6,172 bases of DNA from contig JAKMFM010000228.1 in the NCBI GenBank assembly GCA_022425445.1, positions 1 through 6,172 of the forward strand, in the 5' to 3' direction. Below, in pieces: positions 1-5,091 of the stretch (its first letter is position 1; the number at the start of each line of letters is the position of its first letter). The stretch is from Planktomarina sp. (GTDB taxonomy: Bacteria; Pseudomonadota; Alphaproteobacteria; Rhodobacterales; Rhodobacteraceae). The translations under genes and the position numbers were made by a program. Under the pieces are notes generated by a model. That model had not been told where the DNA came from. It was given only the letters and a program-made list of their open reading frames with translations, and ran no database searches.

Positions 1-414
1 GCGGAGGAGCTGCGCAGCGATGGATTTTTCATGACCGGGGATCTGGGCATGGTTGATGCCGATGGTTATGTCCATATTGTCGGACGCAATAAAGATTTGA
101 TTATCTCAGGCGGATTTAACATCTACCCCAAAGAAATCGAGACGGTGCTGGACGCGCTAGAGGGCGTCCTAGAAAGCGCCGTGATCGGAGTCCCTCATCC
201 AGATTTTGGCGAAACCGTGCTGGCGCTTCTCGTGCCGAGTCCCGAACACACACCCGATCTGGACGCGATCCAAAGCCATATTTCAGAGCACCTGGCCCGC
301 TTTAAACTTCCCAAGAAACTGATCGTCTTGTCACACCTGCCGCGCAACACGATGGGCAAGGTGCAAAAAAATGCCCTAAGGGATCGGTTTCGCGATGTAT
401 TCGCCAAATCTTGA
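1..414 (+). CDS. matB: Malonyl-CoA synthetase (acyl-CoA ligase family), 3' part only
   Basis: This is the C-terminal 137 codons of an adenylate-forming acyl-CoA ligase; the frame is open from the first base, so the start lies outside the window. It carries the hinge/C-terminal subdomain: GDLG (the A7-type motif), then GRNKDLIISGGFNIYPKEIE (A8 region), then NTMGKVQKNALR near the end, where the lysine after MG is the family's catalytic lysine for adenylation. The ending FKLPKK...LPRNTMGKVQK is typical of MatB, which makes malonyl-CoA from malonate, ATP and CoA in the cytoplasm. Family membership is clear; the malonate specificity is from overall resemblance, because the substrate-binding part is off the window. 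A different short-chain acyl-CoA ligase is the main alternative. It converges on xylA with 7 bases between stop codons. Confidence 0.85.
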   Translation, partial: AEELRSDGFFMTGDLGMVDADGYVHIVGRNKDLIISGGFNIYPKEIETVLDALEGVLESAVIGVPHPDFGETVLALLVPSPEHTPDLDAIQSHISEHLARFKLPKKLIVLSHLPRNTMGKVQKNALRDRFRDVFAKS

Positions 415-421
415 TCGGCAT

Positions 422-1723
422 CTACAAAAACCGGTTCACCAAATTTTCCAAACGCTCCTGCCGGCCCGATTTTGGCTCTGGATTGATATCATCGGCCACC
501 ACCCGTGCAGAAATTTGCTCCAAATCGCTGCGCAAAAGCGCCTGACCTGCCGGGCTGTCCCAGCCGGCATAGCGCTCGGTGCGGGCGGCCTCAAGCCGGC
601 CGTCCTCGAGCATGGCCGCGGCTGCCTTTAGCCCTACCGCGCAAACATCCATTGCACCCACGTGAGATAAAATTAAATCTTTAAGATCAATTGATTGTCG
701 TCGCAATTTCGCATCAAAATTGGTGCCACCTGTGGTAAATCCGCCGGCCTTTAATACCTCATAATAAGCCAAAGCCATTTCTGGCACATTGTTCGGAAAT
801 TGATCCGTATCCCAACCCGATTGGTAATCATTGCGGTTCATGTCAATGGAGCCAAAAATTCCCAAAGCGCGCGCAAGCGCCAGTTCATGCTCAAAGGAAT
901 GCCCCGCCAAAATCGCATGTCCCTGCTCAATATTGACCTTAACCTCGTGTTCCAGACCAAAGTCCTTCAAAAACCCATATACCGTAGCAACATCATAATC
1001 ATATTGATGCTTTGTTGGCTCTTGCGGCTTGGGCTCTATCAAAATAGCGCCTTTGAAGCCAATTTTATGTTTATACTCGACCACCATCTGCAGCATGCGC
1101 CCAGCCTATGCTCGCTCACGCGCCATATCCGTGTTCAGCAAGGTCTCATAGCCCTCACGCCCACCCCAAAGCACATAGTTTTCACCGCCGAGCCGTGCAG
1201 TGGCATCCATGCAGCTCTTAATCGTCGCGGCACTGTAGGCAAAAACATCAGGATCCGGGTTCGTCGCCGCCCCGGCCATAAAGCGCCTGTGAGAAAACAA
1301 ATTCGCAGTGCCCCATAGCAAACGGGTTTGCGACGTTTCCATTTTCAGGGCGAAATACGCTACCATCTCTTCTAGATTGCGGGTGTTTTCGGCAAAATTG
1401 CTGCCCTCAGGACGCATATCGGCATCATGAAAGCAAAAATATGGTACACCGAGTATATCAAACATCTCAAAGGCCACATCTGCCTTGAGCTTGGCCAACG
1501 CCATCTGCGATCCGAACCAAGGCCGATCAAAGGTGCGTCCACCAAAGGGATCACCGCCCTCCCACGCGAAGGAATGCCAATAGGCCACGGCGAAGCGCAA
1601 ATGCTCTTTGAGGCTTTTGCCCATGACCATTTCATCGGGGTTGTAATGGCGAAAGGCAAACTCATTGTCCGTCTGCAAGCCTTCATATTGAATTTGAGGA
1701 ACGCCTTGGAAGAAATCAGTCAT
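422..1723 (-). pseudogene. xylA: Xylose isomerase, full length but interrupted by an in-frame TAG
   Basis: XylA converts D-xylose to D-xylulose, a cytoplasmic, divalent-metal-dependent TIM-barrel enzyme. Reading from ATG 1721-1723 gives 205 residues, then TAG at 1106-1108, then 227 more codons in the same frame to TAG at 422-424. The total of about 433 positions matches the usual length of this class (about 435-440). Ignoring the stop, the whole active site is present: His99 and Asp102 in FHDADM, Trp137, Trp186, Glu230 and Lys232 (IEPKP), Glu266 and His269 (IEQGH), Asp294, Asp305, Asp307 and Asp337. All metal ligands lie after the stop, so the 205-residue product alone cannot be active. The context ARERA-stop-AGRM, where relatives commonly have Q, suggests a CAG-to-TAG change. 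The start has a good ribosome site (AAAGGTG, 4 bases upstream). Alternatives are a sequencing error, suppression, or reinitiation at ATG 1094-1096. Confidence 0.88.
1106..1108 (-). other. Premature amber codon inside xylA
   Basis: On the - strand the codons read CGT GAG CGA GCA TAG GCT GGG CGC ATG. The flanks align in one frame with xylose isomerase on both sides, so this is a point nonsense change and not a frameshift. CAG (Gln) differs from TAG by one base and Gln is the residue I expect at this place in the family. Confidence 0.85.
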
Positions 1724-1804
1724 CGAACACCTTTTTTAGACAAGTTAATACCCAAAATTGGGCAACAGTTGCATATCTTTAAAGGGGCGCAAAGACCCCA
1801 ATCC
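1724..1804 (-). other. xylB-xylA intergenic gap with xylA ribosome site
   Basis: These 81 bases separate the xylB stop from the xylA start on the same strand. The xylA Shine-Dalgarno-like AAAGGTG lies at 1728-1734. An imperfect inverted repeat, CCCAAAATTGGG, sits at 1751-1762 and could form only a 4-5 bp stem. I see no convincing promoter or rho-independent terminator, so co-transcription with xylB is the simplest reading. Confidence 0.5.
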
Positions 1805-3259
1805 TTAGCCAGCCGCAGATCCACCAAGACCCTTCAAAGCCTGATAGGCCGCGCGGTAGGCGCTCAGACCTGCCATAAACTCATCGGTGAGCCCTGGGAC
1901 GGGTTCAATCACCCGTGCGATTTTGGGCGCATAGGCCACATCGCTCACTTTGGCGCCTGTCGCCATCATCGCCAGCCGCGCCGCCCCAAAGGCGCCGCCA
2001 AAATCGCCTGCGACTGGCAGCTCTATCGGCAACCCCAGGATGGTCGCAATCGCCTGCACCCAATAGTCAGATTTTGAGCCACCCCCTACGGCGAGCAAAC
2101 GCTCAATTCTTGTTCCCGTTGAGGTCAGAGCGTCAAAACTGTCTCGCACCGCATAGGTGACCCCCTCCATCACCGCCCGCGTCATGGCGATGTGATCCGT
2201 GCTGTGGTCAAGGTTTAGAAAACTGGCACGGATCACCGCATCATTATGCGGTGTGCGCTCACCCCCGAGATAGGGCAGGAACAGCGTTGAGGATGGCGCT
2301 TGGAGCGGGCCAAGCCCCGAGGTCATATCCGCAGGCGCCGCACCCAGCACGCGGCCAAACCAACTCAAAGCATCAGAGGCCGCCAAGATCACCCCCATTT
2401 GGTGCCAAGTCTTCGGCACCGCATGGCAAAAACTATGGACCGCGCTGGCCGGGTCTGGCTGATAGGCATCGCTGGCAGCGAATAAGACGCCAGAGGTGCC
2501 CAAGCTGACAAAAGCCTCACCACCGCGCACCACACCAACGCCGATTGCGCTGGCTGCATTGTCCCCACCGCCGCCGGCAATGACCACATCGCCCCGCATG
2601 CCAAAGCGCGCGGCAAGATCCCGGCGGAGCATTCCAGAAGCCTCAGAACCCTCCACAAGATGCGGCATCTGTGCGCGCTGCAATCCCGTCGCCGCAAGCA
2701 GGTCATCGGACCAAGCCCGCGCGCCCACGTCTAGCCAAGAGGTCCCAGCTGCATCGGACATCTCCGCCACATGCTCAGACGACAACCAAAGCCGCAGGTA
2801 ATCTTTGGGCAAAAGCACCTTGGCCACTGTGGCAAAAATCTTAGGTTCCCACCGCCGCACCCAGGCCAACTTGGGTGCGGTAAAGCCAGGGAAGACGATA
2901 TTGCCAGTCCAGCGACGAAAGATTGGATTGCGATCCATCTCTTCAGCCTCAGCCGCAGCCCGTGTATCGTTCCACAGGATGCACGGGCGTAACACTTTGT
3001 CTTGCGCATCCAGAAGCGTTGCGCCGTGCATTTGCCCAGATAGGCCAATGGCACGAACGGCGCTCAAATCGGTCTGCGCGGCCAAAGACGAAAAAACCGC
3101 CTCCGCACCCGCGAGCCAGTCTTGCGGCGCCTGCTCTGACCAGCCCGCGTGGGGCCGGTTAACACGCAAGGGCGCAGTGGCTTCAGCACAAATAGTTTGG
3201 GCATCGTCAATGACGATGCCCTTTAAACCTGAAGTGCCAAGATCTAACCCGATATACAT
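1805..3259 (-). CDS. xylB: Xylulokinase (FGGY carbohydrate kinase)
   Basis: XylB phosphorylates D-xylulose with ATP to give D-xylulose 5-phosphate, which enters the pentose phosphate pathway. The 484-residue length is normal for the family. The N-terminal MYIGLDLGTSGLK is the first phosphate loop with Asp6; SGQMHG lies at 74-79 and WNDTR at 96-100, both typical of xylulokinases; GGGGDNAASA holds Asp233, at the position of the catalytic base in the E. coli enzyme; LGTSGVL (about 253-259) and VGGGSKSDYW (near 392-401) are ATP-side FGGY motifs. No stop, frameshift or missing catalytic residue is seen. The start is 3 bases after the stop of the upstream ABC-ATPase stub and the ribosome site is weak (AAAGAG), which fits translational coupling to that gene in the original operon. 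Its neighbours on both sides are damaged, so whether it is still expressed is uncertain. Confidence 0.95.
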   Translation of the reverse strand: MYIGLDLGTSGLKGIVIDDAQTICAEATAPLRVNRPHAGWSEQAPQDWLAGAEAVFSSLAAQTDLSAVRAIGLSGQMHGATLLDAQDKVLRPCILWNDTRAAAEAEEMDRNPIFRRWTGNIVFPGFTAPKLAWVRRWEPKIFATVAKVLLPKDYLRLWLSSEHVAEMSDAAGTSWLDVGARAWSDDLLAATGLQRAQMPHLVEGSEASGMLRRDLAARFGMRGDVVIAGGGGDNAASAIGVGVVRGGEAFVSLGTSGVLFAASDAYQPDPASAVHSFCHAVPKTWHQMGVILAASDALSWFGRVLGAAPADMTSGLGPLQAPSSTLFLPYLGGERTPHNDAVIRASFLNLDHSTDHIAMTRAVMEGVTYAVRDSFDALTSTGTRIERLLAVGGGSKSDYWVQAIATILGLPIELPVAGDFGGAFGAARLAMMATGAKVSDVAYAPKIARVIEPVPGLTDEFMAGLSAYRAAYQALKGLGGSAAG

Positions 3260-3262
3260 CAG

Positions 3263-3463
3263 TTAATGGGACTCTTTGGGATTCTTGCCAAGAATGATCA
3301 TCGATAAAATGTCATCTTCCGTCACATCTACAACGCGCTCCGTACCGACCAATTGCCCGTTCTTCATCACGCCAATGCCCATAGCCATACTCATGGCAAA
3401 CCTGAAAACCAATCCGCGCATTCCAACCTCTTCCGCTCTTATGCGGACAATGGAGCAGTCCAA
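3263..3463 (-). pseudogene. Truncated sugar ABC transporter ATPase, C-terminal stub (XylG-like)
   Basis: The last 35 or so codons (about 3263-3370) read VMKNGQLVGTERV...TEDDILSMIILGK and then KESH. This is the characteristic C-terminal end of the roughly 260-residue ATP-binding proteins of Rhodobacterales sugar ABC importers that accompany xylose operons. Nothing else of the protein is present: no Walker A, signature or Walker B motif occurs upstream. An open frame to an ATG at 3461-3463 gives 66 codons, but residues 1-31 do not look like the expected sequence; only a short AMGIG just before VMKNG could be a second fragment joined by an internal deletion. The stop is 3 bases before xylB, the normal operon spacing. 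An intact version would energise xylose or related sugar uptake at the inner membrane. Family call fairly sure; exact substrate inferred from xylBA. Confidence 0.75.
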
Positions 3464-3575
3464 GCAAAATGAAAACCCGTGGGTTCATAGTTCCGCCAAG
3501 ATCACAAATGCCGATACTCTACGCTGTGATGTCGCAAACGATCTTGACGACTCCCATCAAGCAAGACACTCATAG
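3371..3575. other. Junction region with no recognisable gene
   Basis: About 205 bases lie between the recognisable part of the ABC-ATPase stub and the cobalamin leader. Frames on both strands are open for up to 100 codons but give no familiar sequence, and none has a persuasive ribosome site. A small hairpin, TCCGC (3432-3436) with GCGGA (3443-3447), has no T-run and is not a terminator. The region probably holds the promoter for the riboswitch transcript and the breakpoint of the deleted transporter operon. Confidence 0.5.
3544..3573 (+). promoter_or_regulatory. Possible promoter for the cobalamin-riboswitch transcript
   Basis: TTGACG at 3544-3549 is a good -35-like hexamer. At an 18-base spacing ACTCAT (3568-3573) is only a weak -10 match (3 of 6). 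The position just before the riboswitch aptamer is what makes it plausible. Confidence 0.25.
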
Positions 3576-3770
3576 CGGTGTAAGGTGTTCGTTGGATGCA
3601 AAGCATTCGGAACTGAAACGGGAATTTGGTGCGGGTGACCCATATCGGGACCCAAAACCAAAGCCGCCCCCGCGACTGTAAGCGGTTTGGGTCTGTCATA
3701 TGCCACTGGGAAACCGGGAAGGAGACAGATCATCATGCCGCCAGCCAGGAGACCGGCCTACATGATCAGT
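3576..3770 (+). ncRNA. Cobalamin (B12) riboswitch
   Basis: The leader contains the ordered conserved blocks of the cobalamin aptamer: GGGAAT (3620-3625) followed by GGTG (3628-3631); CCCCGCGACTGTAAGCGG (3668-3685); GCCACTG (3702-3708); GGGAAGG (3716-3722); and the B12 box AGCCAGGAGACCGGCC (3743-3758). Supporting helices are visible: CCGC 3664-3667 with GCGG 3682-3685, and outside it GACCCAAAACC 3649-3659 with GGTTTGGGTC 3684-3693, with one bulged A; a competing pairing TTTGGT 3625-3630 with ACCAAA 3657-3662 also exists. Ends are approximate, since the outer P1 strands were not resolved. It precedes cbtB directly. In this family, adenosylcobalamin binding lowers expression of the downstream genes, in proteobacteria usually by blocking translation initiation. 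Confidence 0.95.
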
Positions 3771-3775
3771 AACCC

Positions 3776-3793
3776 CCTGTCGGGTGTGACAGG
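3776..3793 (+). promoter_or_regulatory. Hairpin between riboswitch and cbtB ribosome site
   Basis: CCTGTC (3776-3781) and GACAGG (3788-3793) form a perfect 6 bp stem with loop GGGTGT. It ends 3 bases before the Shine-Dalgarno-like AGGAGAG at 3797-3803 and has no T-run, so it fits a translational expression platform (P13-like) and not a terminator. The GGG of the loop (3782-3784) could pair with CCC at 3668-3670 in the aptamer, as in the kissing loop known for this riboswitch class; that pairing is inferred. Confidence 0.5.
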
Positions 3794-3808
3794 ATTAGGA
3801 GAGACGAA

Positions 3809-3979
3809 ATGACAACACAAAGCAAAGCAATTGCAGCTTCCCTGCCGGCCACTGCGGGCATCACTTTGGCCTTTATTACAGGGCTCGCCCTGCTGATGGC
3901 TTCTGGCTATGCGCAGGCCAATGCGCTGCATGATGCAGCCCATGACGGGCGTCATGCCATGGCATTTCCTTGCCACTAA
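3809..3979 (+). CDS. cbtB: CbtB, small subunit of B12-regulated cobalt transporter
   Basis: This 56-residue protein has one membrane segment (about residues 16-37, ITLAFITGLALLMASGYA) and a short C-terminal tail rich in histidine: His41, His45, His49 and a terminal Cys55-His56 (DGRHAMAFPCH). That combination, in the slot directly before cbtA and after a cobalamin riboswitch, is the signature of CbtB. The tail is thought to bind cobalt and help the permease CbtA take it up across the inner membrane. The start ATG at 3809-3811 has a strong ribosome site (AGGAGAG, 5 bases upstream). The gene is easily missed because it is under 60 codons. The riboswitch should repress it when cobalamin is abundant. 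Confidence 0.92.
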   Translation: MTTQSKAIAASLPATAGITLAFITGLALLMASGYAQANALHDAAHDGRHAMAFPCH

Positions 3980-3988
3980 GCTAAATCC

Positions 3989-4669
3989 ATGACAAAAAAT
4001 CTGTTTGTTAGCGCGATCTGTGCAGGGATCGCTGCTGGGTTATTGGCCTCAGCACTTCAGTTCACATTCGTGATTCCGGTGCTTTTGGAAGGCGAGCTTT
4101 ATGAGACCGGAGCGCGCGTGCATTTTGGCACGGACGGATCCCCGCAGAGCGATCGCGGTGCACCGACTTTGGCGGGGGATTGGCTGCGCCACTCCATGAC
4201 AGTGGCGTTCAACATTGTGACCTACACGGGCTACGGGCTTCTACTGGCTGCTATGATCAGCTTCGCGTCTCTCAAGGGTATCACAACCACCGCCAAACAG
4301 GGTTTAATCTGGGGGCTATGCGGCTACATCGCAGTGCAGTTGGCGCCGGCGTTCGGCCTGCCTCCTGAGCTGCCAGGCACCATCGCAGCTGAGGTGGGAC
4401 AACGGCAGTTGTGGTGGATCAGCACAATTCTAGCGAGCGCTGCGGGACTTGGCTTGATTGCCTTCGGACGCAGCTATCTGCCGCTGGCAGGCGTTGTTTT
4501 GATGGCGATTCCGCACCTGTTGGGCGCGCCACATCTCGACACGTTCTTCGGTGTGGCACCACCTGAGTTGGCAGCAGAATTTGCAACGCTGAGTTTGGGA
4601 GCCGCCGCCGCTGGATGGGTTTTACTCGGATATGCGGTGGCCGCAATATTGCAACGTTTGGAGCGTTAG
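3989..4669 (+). CDS. cbtA: CbtA, cobalt transporter membrane subunit
   Basis: The protein has 226 residues, normal for the CbtA family, and is mostly hydrophobic. Likely membrane segments lie near residues 6-31, 71-92, 104-121, 142-160, 163-178 and 196-220 (five to six spans; the family is generally given five). Recognisable family stretches are the start region AGLLASALQFTFVIPVL with the following acidic ELYE, and PPELPGT...QRQLWW at about 125-143. It is predicted to carry cobalt across the inner membrane with CbtB; the assignment in the literature rests largely on riboswitch and gene context, so direct transport is inferred. The ATG is 9 bases after the cbtB stop with only a weak ribosome site, which implies coupled translation and shared riboswitch control. 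It meets the DUF1636 gene tail to tail, 9 bases apart, with no terminator seen. Confidence 0.92.
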   Translation: MTKNLFVSAICAGIAAGLLASALQFTFVIPVLLEGELYETGARVHFGTDGSPQSDRGAPTLAGDWLRHSMTVAFNIVTYTGYGLLLAAMISFASLKGITTTAKQGLIWGLCGYIAVQLAPAFGLPPELPGTIAAEVGQRQLWWISTILASAAGLGLIAFGRSYLPLAGVVLMAIPHLLGAPHLDTFFGVAPPELAAEFATLSLGAAAAGWVLLGYAVAAILQRLER

Positions 4670-4678
4670 AGGCAGCGG

Positions 4679-5026
4679 CTAAAGCCTTGGCACCCGACCT
4701 TGCAGGCAAAGGCGCAAGCGCCCTGCGGCTTCCGCTTCGGTAATCCAGCCCTCCGGCGCATCTGCGTATAGTTGGAGCAGGCCCAGCATATCTTGTGTAT
4801 CCTGCGCAGGATCGGCACCAGAAAAAAGATAGGTGGCCTTCTGCGCCCCTTGCAGCGCAAAGGCCACGGGATACTGACACATGTTGAGACAAGAGCAGGT
4901 AACAATCTCGACTTCCAAACCGCTGGCCTGCACCGCTTCGCTCAGCGTTGTCACCCATTTGGCGCCGGGCGCCGTCCCGCCTGGCTCCGCACAGGTATCA
5001 CATATGGTCACACGATCTTTCAACAT
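4679..5026 (-). CDS. DUF1636 cysteine-rich predicted metal-binding protein
   Basis: This 115-residue cytoplasmic protein has no signal peptide or membrane segment. Near the N-terminus is ICDTC (Cys9, Cys12), followed by TCSCLNMC (Cys44, Cys46, Cys50) and a lone Cys107. The CxxC plus CxCxxxC spacing in a small thioredoxin-like fold is typical of DUF1636, a family often found beside cobalamin-synthesis and CobW genes. The cysteines suggest an Fe-S cluster or a bound metal ion, possibly a metal or redox accessory to cobalt handling, but no reaction is established and I do not assign one. The start at 5024-5026 has an AGGGG-type ribosome site a few bases upstream. It is transcribed opposite to both neighbours, so the riboswitch does not control it directly; it shares a 65-base divergent gap with cobW. 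Confidence 0.82.
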   Translation of the reverse strand: MLKDRVTICDTCAEPGGTAPGAKWVTTLSEAVQASGLEVEIVTCSCLNMCQYPVAFALQGAQKATYLFSGADPAQDTQDMLGLLQLYADAPEGWITEAEAAGRLRLCLQGRVPRL

Positions 5027-5091
5027 CGCCCCTTTTGGCTCACATCTATTCGGCGTAAAGCACTCCTATCCCGATCACAAGGAATACTGAC
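5027..5091. promoter_or_regulatory. Divergent promoter gap between DUF1636 gene and cobW
   Basis: Both flanking genes start from this 65-base gap, so it must hold at least one promoter unless cobW is read through from cbtBA. It is too short for a second cobalamin riboswitch and contains no B12 box. I found no clear -35/-10 pair and no obvious Zur-like palindrome. The cobW ribosome site AAGGA lies at 5079-5083. Confidence 0.45.

Noticed and set aside
800..1318. Open frame of 172 codons on the + strand
   Set aside because: Lies opposite xylA, has no recognisable family, and disappears as a candidate once the conserved xylose isomerase on the - strand is read. Other frames opposite xylA and xylB (395-631, 1427-2077, 2805-3266) were dropped for the same reason.
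1751..1762. CCCAAAATTGGG as an operator for a sugar regulator
   Set aside because: Imperfect inverted repeat with a 4-5 bp arm, located within the operon between xylB and xylA; a chance occurrence is as likely.
3432..3447. Small hairpin TCCGC/GCGGA as a terminator
   Set aside because: Only 5 bp, with no T-run on either strand.
3276..3575. Open frame of 99 codons on the + strand opposite the ABC stub
   Set aside because: Its first third is the mirror of the clearly recognisable ATPase C-terminus on the other strand, and the rest matches nothing I know.
3502..3699. Open frame of 65 codons on the - strand running into the riboswitch
   Set aside because: It overlaps the conserved aptamer, has no familiar sequence, and covers the probable promoter region of the cobalamin transcript.
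3776..3793. Riboswitch hairpin read as a transcription terminator
   Set aside because: The stem is followed by ATTAGGAG and not by a T-run; its nearness to the ribosome site favours translational control.
4419..4958. Open frame of 179 codons on the - strand
   Set aside because: It spans cbtA and the DUF1636 gene in another frame and has no conserved features; both real genes have clear family motifs.
5027..5091. Second cobalamin riboswitch or Zur operator before cobW
   Set aside because: The gap is too short for an aptamer, has no B12 box, and shows no convincing palindrome.
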